Under the pieces are notes generated by a model. The model did no database searches. It had not been told where the DNA came from and was given only the letters and a program-made list of their open reading frames with translations. This document shows positions 34,923-45,100 of a stretch of DNA of 64,000 nt, one piece after another. The translations under genes and the position numbers were made by a program. Every line of letters begins with the position of its first letter. The stretch's first letter is position 1. The stretch covers positions 558,001-622,000 of the forward strand of contig NZ_JAPEOZ010000001.1 of the NCBI RefSeq assembly GCF_026340655.1, written 5' to 3'. This DNA is from Streptomyces sp. NBC_01275. GTDB taxonomy: Bacteria; Actinomycetota; Actinomycetes; Streptomycetales; Streptomycetaceae.

Positions 34923-34945
34923 TTGTCAGTGCCCTGTCCTACAGT
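34923..34945 (+). promoter_or_regulatory. RecA-NDp/PafBC-type DNA-damage promoter of the five-gene operon
   Basis: TTGTCAGTG (34923-34931), exactly 8 nt, then TACAGT (34940-34945) matches TTGTCRGTG-N8-TANNNT at every fixed position. The DUF4132 start codon is 38 bp after the -10, similar to the spacing at the other two such promoters in this window. This is the LexA-independent damage promoter known from mycobacteria, driven by PafBC. Confidence 0.8.
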
Positions 34946-34983
34946 TCCCGTCACTTGATCACTGCGGGTGCGGGGAGGCACGT

Positions 34984-35838
34984 ATGGGGTGGGTGTCGGC
35001 TGGCGACTACGAGGTCGCTCTCGACGACGGCAAGGTGGTGTGCCGCAATGCGGCCGGGCGGCGGTTGAAGTCCGTGCCGCCCAAGATCGCCGATGATCCG
35101 GCGGTGGTGGGACTGCGTCAGCTCACCGAGTGGCTGGAGCGGCACGAACGCCGGTGCCTGGCCGACGTGGAGCGGTGGATGGTGCGTTCGCTGCCGGTGC
35201 CGTTCGCCGTCGTCGCCCGCGTGTGGCCCGACCCGGCCTGGCAGGCCGCGCTGCGCGATCTCGTGGTCACCGGAGCCGACGGCGAGGTGGCCGGATTCCT
35301 GCGGGACGCCGACCCCGAGCGCGGCCTCGGCCTGGTCGACCTCGACGGCGACACCGTGCGCATCGCCCCCGACCTGGTCCGCCTCCCGCATCCGGTGCTC
35401 CTCGAAGACCTGGAGGAGCTGCGGGAGTTCGCCGTCGAGCTCGGCGTGGAGCAGCGCGCCCAGCAGCTCTTCCGCGAGGTGTGGCGCAGGCCCGCCGCGC
35501 TAGACGCCGAGAGCACGACCGTCGAGGACTATGCGGGCGGGGCCTTCAAGGAACAGCGGTTCCTGCACGGCCGCGTCACCCAGCTCGGCTACCGCGTGCG
35601 CGGCGGCCAGGCCGTCCTCTCCGTCCTGGAGGACGGCCGCACCGTCGAGGCCCGGGTATGGGTCGGCGACTACGAGGGCTACGAGGAGACGGAGACCGGC
35701 CCCCTGACGTTCACCGACTCCGCAGGACGGGCGCTGAAGCTCGGTCAGATCGGGCCGGTGGCCTGGTCGGAGGGCATGCGCATGGCGGCCGCGCTGTACG
35801 CCGGACGTGACATCGAGGACGAGGAGCGGGCGGCATGA
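34984..35838 (+). CDS. DUF4132 (MolR/YehI-related) protein
   Basis: The 284-residue first gene of the operon starts GWVSAGDYEVALDDGKVVCRN and ends with a DUF4132-type beta-rich segment (HGRVTQLGYRVRGGQ, TVEARVWVGDYEG, LKLGQIGPVAWSEGMRMAAAL). DUF4132 is shared with E. coli YehI, once linked to molybdate (MolR) without firm proof. The role is unknown; in such loci it sits next to MoxR, VWA and SWIM genes, as here. GGGGAGG lies 5 nt before ATG 34984. Its stop overlaps the next start as ATGA. Confidence 0.8.
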   Translation: MGWVSAGDYEVALDDGKVVCRNAAGRRLKSVPPKIADDPAVVGLRQLTEWLERHERRCLADVERWMVRSLPVPFAVVARVWPDPAWQAALRDLVVTGADGEVAGFLRDADPERGLGLVDLDGDTVRIAPDLVRLPHPVLLEDLEELREFAVELGVEQRAQQLFREVWRRPAALDAESTTVEDYAGGAFKEQRFLHGRVTQLGYRVRGGQAVLSVLEDGRTVEARVWVGDYEGYEETETGPLTFTDSAGRALKLGQIGPVAWSEGMRMAAALYAGRDIEDEERAA

Positions 35839-38800
35839 CGACCTACGACGAGACCACTGCGGGCACGCTCCTGGACGCGGGTGCCGTGCTGCCCTCCGGG
35901 GCCACGACCCGCGAGGACGCCGACACCCTCACCGTCCGCACGTACACCCATCCCGCGCTGGACGACCGGCGGATCGTCCGGCTCGTGCCGGGGACCCTCG
36001 GCGAGGCCGAGGATCTCGCGCTGGACTTCCTGGGCCTGGCCCGGGAGCCGGAGACCCCCGAGGTCGGGCAGGTACGCCGGGAGACGCTCGGGTTCCCCGC
36101 CTGGGCGCTGGTCAACGACCCGGCGAACGGGCACCACGCGCTGGCGCTGGTCAAGGACGTCGAGCGGCTCGCGCGGCAGGCCAAGTCCCGTCCCGGCACC
36201 GCCAAGGACGGCTTCGAGGAGCTCGGCGACCGGCTCGGCCGGGCCGTCCCGCACTTCCTGCCCACCTTCTACGAGCAGGCGGCCCGCGTCTTCCTCCAGC
36301 ACGAGAACACGACGTACGCGGCCGCCTTCTTCGGCAAGGCCCGCGAGGCGGAGCGGGTGCACGCGCTGGTCGTGGACGAGGAGCGGCAGCGTGCCGTCTT
36401 CCTGGAGTTCGCCTTCGCCGGGGCGCTGACGGTCAAGGCGCTGAAGGAGCACGTCAAGGCGCTCGCGGCACGCCTCAGCCCGGCTCAGGCCTGGGCGCAG
36501 TTCCGGCAGTTGACCGTGGAGCGCTGCGCGGCCGGCATGCCGCCGTACGCGTCGCTGCCGCAGGACGCACGGGGGCTGATCAAGGCGGCGGGTCTCGACC
36601 GGGTCACCGAGGAGTGCGCCCTGGTCGCCGATCTGCTCGCCTCGCCGGCGGCGGTCCGGGCGCCCGGGTCCTTCTGGAACTCCTACCGGGCCACGCTCGC
36701 CGTCCTCGCCGAGCAGCAGCCGGCCGTGCGGGCACGGCTCTTGGAGATCATGCCGGCCGGTCTGGGCCGGGGCGTCGAGGACGACGAGTCCTGGCTGACG
36801 CTGCTCGTGGAGTGCGGCGCGGATCTGCTGCTCACGGGCGAGGCCGGCGCGGCGGCGGACGACGTCGACGCGGCGGACTGGCTCGGCCGTTGGGCCCTGC
36901 ACCGCAAGCACGGCGGCTCTGTCTCCCAGCGCTCCGTGGCGAACCTCGCGCTCGTGGAGCGGATGGCGCCCCGGCTGTGCGCGCAGGGCCGCCCCGTCGA
37001 CCTGTTCACCGGCCGCTGGAACGCCGGCGCCGACCTCGATCTGCTGGACCTGTGCGTGGCGCAGGGCGTGCCGCTGAAGCTGCCCGCCGCCGACCAGGTC
37101 GTGTACCTCTCCCTGGGCCGCTGGCTGACCGAGAGCAGGCCCGGACGGCGCGACCTGACGGCCACCGCGGCGGACCCACGGCTGCGCCGGCTGCTGTACG
37201 CCGACATCGGCACCCTCAGCGGTCACCGCATCGAATCCGGGGTGCTGAAGGGCCTGGCCGCCCATCCCGTACTCGCCGACGTGCTGCGCGAGTGGCTGGA
37301 CCTCGCGGCCGAGGAGCTGACCGCGGCGGCCGGTCTGCCCGCCGCGCGCGGGGCGCTCGAACGACTGCGGCCCTTCCGTACGGTGGCCGCGCAGGTCAGT
37401 CCGGCCGCCGTCGCCCGGGTCGCCGCGCACCAGGTCGCGCCGCTGCTCGGCCACACCCTTCGCGCCGGGATCCTGGACGAGCTGGGCTGGCCCGCCCTCG
37501 ACGAGGCGCTGCGCCGGCTCGACGCCGAGACCGCGCGCGACCGCGACGACACGCTGTCCGTCGGCGAGGCCTGGCCCGCGCTGATCCTCGCCCGTCGCCA
37601 CAAGGTGATCGTCGTGGGCCCCGACGAGATCCTGCTGGAGCACGACCTGCGCCTACCCGTCGAGCTGGACCGCTGGCAGCGCCCCAGCTTCCGCTACACC
37701 GACGGCGAACTGCTGGTCGCGTGGCGGCAGGAGGGCAAGTCCTTGGGCTACTGGTCCGCCCGCCCGGCCGACGTGTTCACCCTCGGCGGCGAGCAGCTCC
37801 CCCACTGGTACAGCAGTCATGACGCGGACGAGGCCTCGATCCCGCTGGCCGGCGGCGGCCGCGCCAGCGGCGGGCGCACCCTGCACGCGGGCGACACGGT
37901 CCTGCCGCCCCGGCGCACCGTCCTGGGCGACGGGACCTCGTTCTGGCGCCAGGGACGGCAGGGCCGCCAGCAGGTGTGGCTGGAGTACGACCCGGTCACC
38001 GGCACGCACGGGCGTGCCTCGCTGCCCGCGTTCCTGCGGTCGGGCATCCGCGAGGACGCGGCCCTGCTGCAGGAGCACTGCGAGGTGCTGCCCCTTCAGC
38101 CGGGCCTGGAGCGGAGCCCGTTCGGCACCGACGGCACGGTCCTGGGCCGCTGGGTCCGCTCGGAGGGCGAGGGCGCCGAGGCCCGCACGGTCGCCGGCAC
38201 GCCGGACGGCCGGACCGTCACGGTGCCGTCGGTCGACGGCCGGACCCCGGGCGTTCCGCTCGGCGCGCTGCGGCTGCCCGGAGGCGCCGAGCCCGCCGTC
38301 GTCGTCCTCCACCGGCAGATCGCCCTGTACGCGGGGGACGACACGTCTGTCACCGGCGAACTGGGCCGGGTGACGACGGTGGAGAAGGGCGGCGAGTTCG
38401 CCTCCGGCACCCGTCTGGTGCCGCCCCTCGCCTTCTGGCACGCGCTGCGCCCCCGCGACGAGGACGCCTCGGCGGTGCTGCGCGCGCTCACCGACGAGCA
38501 GGCGGCCGAGGTGCTGCGGGCCGGTGCACAGGCGTTGGCGGAGCGGCAGGCGCAGCTGGCCGCGGCCGGCGTCGCCCAGCAGACCACCCGCCCGAAGCGG
38601 TCCGTCGGCGCGCAGCGGGCCGCTTCCCCCGCGACCGCGGCCGGGGGCGCCGGTGGATCCACCGCCCCGGACCGGCCCGCCGTCCCGACCGCGGACGAGG
38701 TGCTCCGGGGCGTCGTGTCCCGCTGCCTGCCCGCGCTCGGCGACCCGCGGCTGCTCTCCGGCGTCGCCGCCCTGGTGCACGCGGTGCTGCGACTGGCGGA

Positions 38801-40922
38801 GTCGACCGCGGCGTTCGTGGCGCCGCCGGTCGAGCGTCCGCGGGCGGACCGGGGCCGGGTCGAGGGCATGTTCGCCGACCTGCGGCCCGAGCACGGCGAC
38901 GACCAGACGCTGCGCGAGGCCACGGCCGGGCTCACCCACCACAGCGGCTGGTGGGGCGGCGAACCCCAGTGGCGCGCGCTGCGCCAGATCCGCGCCGTGA
39001 ACCATGTGCTGTCCCAGAAGCCCGCCGACGGCAAGCCGCTGCCGGAGTCCTCCCGGCACGCCGGCCTCGCCGACGGGTGGCGCAGCGACGAGTTCACCGT
39101 CCCCGGCATCGGCCTGGTGTGGCCGTCCGTGCTGGACGTGCTGCGCCCGCTCGCCTACCGAGCCGCCTCCCCGGCCGTGACCGACACCCACCGCGAGGCA
39201 CTGCTCCTGCTGCTGGAGGCCGTCGCCGACGGACCGCTGGCCGCGCCCGGGGGCGCGCTGCGCCAGGTGCTGCTGAGCGAGCCCTACGAGAAGCAGGAGC
39301 GCGTCGGTCAGGTGCTGCGCAGGGAGGGCCGTACGGTCGTCGTGCTCGGCTGCCAGAACGTCGACACCGACCGTGTGCGCGTCAACTGGCTCGCCCTGGA
39401 CCACGATCCGACCGGAGCGTTCGGCGCGGTCGCCCACTTCGCCCTGGAGAAGGAGACCGCGCACCCGGCGGTGTTCCCCGCCGAGGCGATCACCGCCGTG
39501 ACCCGGCTCGTCCGGGACAAGGGCGCGGCGCCCTGGCAGACGGAGGCCCCGGCCGCCCTCACCTCCGCGACGCAGGACGCGCTGGGGCCGATCCAGGCGG
39601 CCCTGCTGCTGGCCGGCCGGCCCGAGCAGCTCACCGACGAGGTGAGCGCAGCGACCGGGCTGAAGCCGCGCCAGAAGAACCTCGGCGACGGGCTGCTGGG
39701 CTCGCTCGGGGCCGGTGACCGGGAGGCGCTCATCGGCGCGCTGCTGCCCGGCGACCCGGGCGACCTGTGGACGTCCGGTCCGGACACGGACGCGGCGGCC
39801 GGGGTGTGGGCCGAGCGGCTCGGCGGGGTCGTCCGCCTGCCCGAGGACCTCGCCGCGGAACTCGTCGCCGCCGGCCTGTCCACCGGCTCCGCCGAGGAGG
39901 TACTCAACCCGCGGCGCACCCCCTGGCTCGCCCGCACCACGGTCCAGCGCGTCGACAAGGACGGCAACCTGGTCGCGGAGGACCCCCGGGCGCTGCCCGG
40001 GAAGTACGACCTGACGCGCGCGGTGGAGGCCCTGGCCGGACTCGCCTACGCCCTGCCGTACGGGCATCCGTTGCGCGCCGCGCTGCCGGACGGCCTGGCC
40101 GCGCTGCGTCGCCGCGTCGCGGACCCGGGGCTGCTGGTCGACCTCGACATCGCATGGACGGAGAAGGGCGGGGCCACCTCGGTCGCCCTGCGCAAGGCGT
40201 ACGGGATGCCTGCCACCGGAGGCGCCGACGCGGACGGTCTGACCCGCGTGGGCGAGGCCCTGGTGCTGCGCCCCTGGTACGGCGAACAGGAGACCGTCCT
40301 GGTCCGCACGGGCGCGCTGGACGGCCCGGACGACCCGGTGTTCGGGCTCGTCGAGGGGCTCGTCGGGCAGTGGCGGGGCACCGGCATACGGGCCCTGCGG
40401 ACGATCCTCGGCGACGATCTCGCCCGGGCGCTCGCGGCCGGCCTCGACCCCCAGGGGCCCGCCGGACACGCGCAGGATCCGACCGGCTGCGTGCCCGCGC
40501 TGGTCGCCGAGGTCGCCGAGACCCACGGTCTGGGCGAGGACGCGGCGGCGCTCTACCTCCAACTGCTCGCGCTGCCCGACCCGACGGACCGCAACTGCGC
40601 GCGCTGGACCGGCTGGAAGCCCGCCCGAATGAAGAAGGCGCGGGCCGAACTCGCGGCCACGGACCTGGTCGTCGAGGCCAAGCGGGCACGCGCCGGGCGC
40701 ACCCTGTTCCTGCCCTGCGGCTGGCTCGACCTGAAGTCGCCCGGGCTGCCCGTGGAGCTCTGGAAGGAGGGGCTCTACCCGAACGCCGGCTACTCCCGCA
40801 CGGTGCCGCTGCTGCCGGTGCCCGAGCTGTACGCCCGCGCATGGGCCCGCGTCCGCGCCGGTGACGCGCCGGCCTACGAGCAGCTCACCACCCGGGCGAC
40901 CCGCAAGGGCCGCCGCCGATGA
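35835..40922 (+). CDS. 1695-residue operon protein of unknown function
   Basis: No catalytic motif, signal peptide or membrane segment is visible. The N-terminal 300 residues look helical (RTYTHPALDDRRIVRLVPG, GFEELGDRLGRAVPHFLPTFYEQAARVFLQHENTTYAAAFFGKAREAE, like TPR-type repeats). Residues about 600-830 are beta-rich with WYSSHDADEASIPL and repeated GR-type strands. A Pro/Ala/Gly linker at about 915-955 separates a second half with HHSGWWGGEPQW. The size is like a scaffold. It overlaps both neighbours by ATGA, so it is made in step with DUF4132 and the MoxR ATPase. I recall similar long hypothetical proteins in this Streptomyces locus. Confidence 0.8.
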   Translation: MTTYDETTAGTLLDAGAVLPSGATTREDADTLTVRTYTHPALDDRRIVRLVPGTLGEAEDLALDFLGLAREPETPEVGQVRRETLGFPAWALVNDPANGHHALALVKDVERLARQAKSRPGTAKDGFEELGDRLGRAVPHFLPTFYEQAARVFLQHENTTYAAAFFGKAREAERVHALVVDEERQRAVFLEFAFAGALTVKALKEHVKALAARLSPAQAWAQFRQLTVERCAAGMPPYASLPQDARGLIKAAGLDRVTEECALVADLLASPAAVRAPGSFWNSYRATLAVLAEQQPAVRARLLEIMPAGLGRGVEDDESWLTLLVECGADLLLTGEAGAAADDVDAADWLGRWALHRKHGGSVSQRSVANLALVERMAPRLCAQGRPVDLFTGRWNAGADLDLLDLCVAQGVPLKLPAADQVVYLSLGRWLTESRPGRRDLTATAADPRLRRLLYADIGTLSGHRIESGVLKGLAAHPVLADVLREWLDLAAEELTAAAGLPAARGALERLRPFRTVAAQVSPAAVARVAAHQVAPLLGHTLRAGILDELGWPALDEALRRLDAETARDRDDTLSVGEAWPALILARRHKVIVVGPDEILLEHDLRLPVELDRWQRPSFRYTDGELLVAWRQEGKSLGYWSARPADVFTLGGEQLPHWYSSHDADEASIPLAGGGRASGGRTLHAGDTVLPPRRTVLGDGTSFWRQGRQGRQQVWLEYDPVTGTHGRASLPAFLRSGIREDAALLQEHCEVLPLQPGLERSPFGTDGTVLGRWVRSEGEGAEARTVAGTPDGRTVTVPSVDGRTPGVPLGALRLPGGAEPAVVVLHRQIALYAGDDTSVTGELGRVTTVEKGGEFASGTRLVPPLAFWHALRPRDEDASAVLRALTDEQAAEVLRAGAQALAERQAQLAAAGVAQQTTRPKRSVGAQRAASPATAAGGAGGSTAPDRPAVPTADEVLRGVVSRCLPALGDPRLLSGVAALVHAVLRLAESTAAFVAPPVERPRADRGRVEGMFADLRPEHGDDQTLREATAGLTHHSGWWGGEPQWRALRQIRAVNHVLSQKPADGKPLPESSRHAGLADGWRSDEFTVPGIGLVWPSVLDVLRPLAYRAASPAVTDTHREALLLLLEAVADGPLAAPGGALRQVLLSEPYEKQERVGQVLRREGRTVVVLGCQNVDTDRVRVNWLALDHDPTGAFGAVAHFALEKETAHPAVFPAEAITAVTRLVRDKGAAPWQTEAPAALTSATQDALGPIQAALLLAGRPEQLTDEVSAATGLKPRQKNLGDGLLGSLGAGDREALIGALLPGDPGDLWTSGPDTDAAAGVWAERLGGVVRLPEDLAAELVAAGLSTGSAEEVLNPRRTPWLARTTVQRVDKDGNLVAEDPRALPGKYDLTRAVEALAGLAYALPYGHPLRAALPDGLAALRRRVADPGLLVDLDIAWTEKGGATSVALRKAYGMPATGGADADGLTRVGEALVLRPWYGEQETVLVRTGALDGPDDPVFGLVEGLVGQWRGTGIRALRTILGDDLARALAAGLDPQGPAGHAQDPTGCVPALVAEVAETHGLGEDAAALYLQLLALPDPTDRNCARWTGWKPARMKKARAELAATDLVVEAKRARAGRTLFLPCGWLDLKSPGLPVELWKEGLYPNAGYSRTVPLLPVPELYARAWARVRAGDAPAYEQLTTRATRKGRRR

Positions 40923-42169
40923 CCGCCGTCCCACCGCACCTGGAAGACCGCACTCCGATGACCGCTCCCCTGACCACCGCCCCTTCCCACGCCCCGGACC
41001 CGGCCCCGGCTCCGGCTCCGGCTCCGGCCCGTCAGGTCGTCCCGCCCGAGGACCTGTACGCCGCCGAACTGGCCTTCCTCGCCGCCTACGACGACGGTCC
41101 GCGCCCGCCCGCCTGGCGGCTCACCCCGCGCGCGGTCGTCACGTTCGTCATGGGCAGCGACGGCCGCGCCCTGAAGCTGCCCGACGAGGCGGAGACGCCC
41201 GACGGGGTGCCGCGCCGTCTGGTGGTGGCGGGCAAGTTCGTCGGCGACCGGGCGCTGGTCGAGCGGTGTGTGGTCACGCTCGCCGGAGAGCGCGGTCTGC
41301 TGCTCGTCGGCGAGCCCGGCACCGCCAAGTCCATGCTGTCCGAGCTGCTGTCCGCCGCCGTGTGCGGCACCAGCGGCCTGGTCGTGCAGGGCACGGCGGG
41401 CACCACCGAGGACCAGCTCAAGTACGGCTGGAACTACGCCCTGTTGCTGGCGCAGGGGCCGAGCCGGCAGGCGCTGGTGCCCTCGCCGGTGCTGACCGCC
41501 ATGGGCCGGGGCGCGGTCGCCCGGGTCGAGGAGGTCACCCGCTGTCTGCCGGAGGTACAGGACGCGTTGGTGTCGCTGCTCTCCGAGCGGCGCATCGCCG
41601 TACCCGAACTGGCGGGCACGGACGACGCGTTGGCGCACGCGGCACCCGGCTTCACCCTCATCGCCACGGCGAACGTGCGCGACAAGGGCGTCTCCGAGAT
41701 GTCCGCGGCCCTCAAGCGCCGCTTCAACTTCGAGACCGTCGGCCCCATCGCGGACCTCGACGCGGAGACCGCGCTGGTGCGCGGCCAGGCCCGCGCCTCG
41801 GTGGAGCGGGTGGGAGCGCCCTTCCAGGTCGACGACGCGGTGCTGGAGGCCCTCGTCACCGCCTTCCGCGATCTGCGCGAGGGCCGGTCGGCGGAGGGCT
41901 GGGAGGTGGAGCGGCCGTCCACGGTGATGAGCACCGCGGAGGCCGTGTCCGTGGCGGGCGCGCTGGCGCTCGCGGCGGCGTACTTCCCCGGGGACCGTGA
42001 CGTGCTGGGGCTGCTGCCGGGGCATCTGCTCGGCGTCGTCCGCAAGGACGACCCCGTCGACGCGGCCCGGCTGCGCGGCTACTGGGACGGCCCCGTCCGG
42101 CGACGCGCCGAGCAGGGTTCCGCCACCTGGCGCACCCTGTGGGACCTGCGCACGGTCCTGGAGGGCTGA
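40919..42169 (+). CDS. MoxR-type AAA+ ATPase (YehL-like)
   Basis: The 416-residue ATPase has Walker A GEPGTAKS at residues 131-138, a Walker B/metal region in RVEEVTRCLPEVQDALVSLLSERR, sensor-1 IATANVRDKG and an arginine-finger region ALKRRFNFETVGP. MoxR ATPases remodel or load partner proteins, usually with a VWA protein as adaptor, and one is encoded directly downstream. The first 40 residues are Pro/Ala repeats. ATG 40919 overlaps the previous stop as ATGA; ATG 40958 is a possible second start. Confidence 0.92.
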   Translation: MTAVPPHLEDRTPMTAPLTTAPSHAPDPAPAPAPAPARQVVPPEDLYAAELAFLAAYDDGPRPPAWRLTPRAVVTFVMGSDGRALKLPDEAETPDGVPRRLVVAGKFVGDRALVERCVVTLAGERGLLLVGEPGTAKSMLSELLSAAVCGTSGLVVQGTAGTTEDQLKYGWNYALLLAQGPSRQALVPSPVLTAMGRGAVARVEEVTRCLPEVQDALVSLLSERRIAVPELAGTDDALAHAAPGFTLIATANVRDKGVSEMSAALKRRFNFETVGPIADLDAETALVRGQARASVERVGAPFQVDDAVLEALVTAFRDLREGRSAEGWEVERPSTVMSTAEAVSVAGALALAAAYFPGDRDVLGLLPGHLLGVVRKDDPVDAARLRGYWDGPVRRRAEQGSATWRTLWDLRTVLEG

Positions 42170-42174
42170 CGGCC

Positions 42175-45100
42175 GTGTCCCTTCCCCACGACCGGACCGG
42201 CACCGCCCGGGCCGGCACGTCCGCCGGCCTCACCCGGTCCGCCAGGCCTGCCGGGCCTGCCGAGTGCACCAGGTCTGCCGGGTTCACTGGACCTGCCGGG
42301 TCTGCCTGGTCCGCGACGTCCGCCGAGTGCACCAGGTCTGCCGGATCTGCCGGGATCACGGGACCTGCCGGGTCCGCCGGGTCCGCCACGTCCGCCGGGC
42401 TCACCGGACCGGCCGGGTCCGCCGGGCTCACCGGACCGGCCGGGTCCGCCGGGCTCATCGGATCGGCCGGATCTGCCGGGCTCATCGGGTCCGCCGGGTC
42501 GGCCGGGTCCGCCGGTCCCCCCGGCTCGCCCGGTCCCCCCGGCTCGCCCGACGAGGCCCTCGCCGCCCTCACGGACCCGGCCGCGCCCTATCTCGTCGGC
42601 GTACGGCACCACGCGCCTTCGCTGGCCGCGGCGGTGCCCGCGCTGCTGGCGGAGGCGAAGCCGGACGTGGTGCTCGTGGAGCTGCCGGCCGAGATGCAGG
42701 AGTGGCTGCCCTGGCTCGGGCACGAGGAGACACGGGCCCCGGTGGCGCTCGCCGCCGCCCCCGGTGACGGGAGCGGCGGGGGCCCGGCTTTCTATCCGTT
42801 CGCGGACTTCTCGCCCGAGCTCGCGGCCGTGCGCTGGGCCCGCCGACACGGCGTCCCGGTGCTCGCCTGCGACCTGCCGCTCGCGGACCGGGCCTGGGGC
42901 GAGGGACGCCACGCCGCCGCCCAGGACGCCGTGGGGCCCGGTCTCGCCACCGCGCTGCGGGCCCGGCTGACCGGGCGTCCCGGGGACGACCTGTGGGACC
43001 GGCTCGTGGAGGCCATCGCCCCGGGCTCCCCGCCCGAGGCGCTGCGCCGGGCGGCCCTGCTGACGGGGTGGGCACTGCGCGAGGACGCGGCCGCCTCCGG
43101 CGGTGTGCCCGAGCTGGACCTGCGACGCGAGCGATGGATGCGGGCCCGGATCGCCGAGGCCACCGCGCGCGGCGAACGGGCCGCGGTGATCGTCGGGGCC
43201 TTCCACGCACCGGCGTTGACGACGACGTCGGCCGACATCGACTCCGGCGCAGACGCGGACGCCGACGCCGACGCCGACGCCGGCAGTCAGCCCGAGTCCG
43301 TCGGCCAGCGCGCCGCCGACTCGCGCGCCGCCTGGACGACGTCCCTCATCCCCTACGCCTACGCCCTCCTGGACGAGCGGTCCGGGTACCCGGCCGGTAT
43401 CCGGGACCCGGAGTGGCAGCACCTGGTGCTGCGGGCGGCGGGTGATCCGGCGGTCTTGGAGGAGGCGTTGACCCGGGCGGCCGTGCGGGTGTGCGCGGAG
43501 CTGCGGAGCCTCGGCCATCCTTCCGGGCCCGCCGACGCGCGGGAGATCAGCCGGCTCGCCTCGGACCTCGCGCGGCTGCGCGGGCTGCCCGCGGCGGGCC
43601 GGGGCGAGCTGGTCGAGGCGGTGCAGACGGTGCTCGCGCAGGGTGAGCCGTACGGGCGGGGGCGGGCCGTCGCACGGGCGATGGAGCGGGTGCTGGTCGG
43701 CACGCGCACCGGCCGGCCCGCCCCGGACGCGCCGCGCAGCGGTCTCGCCCCGGCGGTCGAGTCCGAGGCGGCGGCGCTGGGCCTGCCGGGACCGGGGGAC
43801 GGCGGCGGCGCGGCCCGTGATCTGCGGCTGGACCCGCTGCGGTCCGACCTCGACCGGCGCCGTGAGCTGCTGTTGCGCCGACTGACGGTGTGCGGGGTGC
43901 CGTACGGGGAGGCCAGGGAGGTCGTCGCCGCGGGCGGCGCCGAGGCCCTCACCTCCCGCTGGGAGGTGCGCTGGACGCCCGCCACGGCGGCCATGCTGAG
44001 CGCGGCCGGCGTCCGCGGGGTCACCCCGGCCCAGGCCGCCGAGGGCGTGCTGCGGGAGCGTCGGCGCGGGGAGCGGGACGCGGGCGGGGCGACGGCGGCG
44101 CAGGTCCTTCAGGGGCTCGCGCAGGCGGCGGAGTGCGGTCTGCCCGGGCTCGCGGACGAGCGGCTCGACGACGTCGCCGAGGTGCTGCCCCACGCCGGTA
44201 CGCTGCCCGAACTCCTGGCCGCGCTGGCCCTGTTGGACCGGCTGGGCTCCGGCCATGTCCCGGGGCTCGGCGCGGACGCGGAGCGTACGGCGCGGACCGC
44301 CGCCGTGGCCGAGCTGCTCACCTCGGCCGCGGTGCGGCAGGTGGACGGGCTGACCGGTTCGGAGGAACCCGCCGACGCGCGCGCCCTGCTCGAACTCGCC
44401 CACCGGGCCGACGTGGTGGGCGGCATCCGGCTCACCGACGCCCTCGCCCGGCTGGCCGCCGACGGCTCGCCGTTGATGCGCGGCGCGGCCGGGGCCGTGC
44501 GGGTGCTGCTCGGGCAGGAGGACGCCCGGGCCTTCGGCGACCGTGTCGCCTCCTGGGTCGACGGGGCCGTCGACCCCCACGCGCGGTCGGCCCTGACCGC
44601 CCGGCTGGGCGGACTGCTGACCGCAGCGGGCCCGTTGCTGGAGGCGGCGGCTCCCGCGCTGGAGCCGCTGCTCGACCGGGTCTCGGAGCTGCCCGACCGG
44701 GAGTTCCTCGACCGGCTTCCGGCGCTGCGCGGCGGATTCGACACCCTTAGCCCCGCGGCCCGCGACCGTCTGCTCGCGACCGTCGAGGAACGCCTCGGCA
44801 CCGGCCGCGTCGCCGACACCGACGGCGTCGACCCGGCCGCCCTCGCCACCTGGACGGGGGCGGACCTCGCGGCCCGCGCGACCCTGCGCTCGCTGGGGCT
44901 GCCGGCGGCGGCCGAGGCTGCCGACGGGGACGTCTCAGCGAGGGGGGCCCGTCCCGGCGGCACTTCTGCGGCCGACGCTCCCGGCAGCGCCGACCCGGTC
45001 GGGGAGACCGGCGCGGACGGCTCCGCAAGGGCGTCCTCCCCCGGCGGCGCGGACGAGGACGCCACCCCGGGCACCGCCCCGCCCGACGGGCCCGGCACCA

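Noticed and set aside
37653..40934. 1093-codon minus-strand open frame opposite the 1695-residue gene
   Set aside because: Antisense shadow of high-GC coding DNA: Arg/Gly/Pro/Val-rich, no domain, no ribosome site, and the plus-strand gene has coupled neighbours.
42079..44580. 833-codon minus-strand frame opposite the DUF5682-VWA gene
   Set aside because: Gly/Arg-rich shadow created by the collagen-like repeat and GC codon bias.
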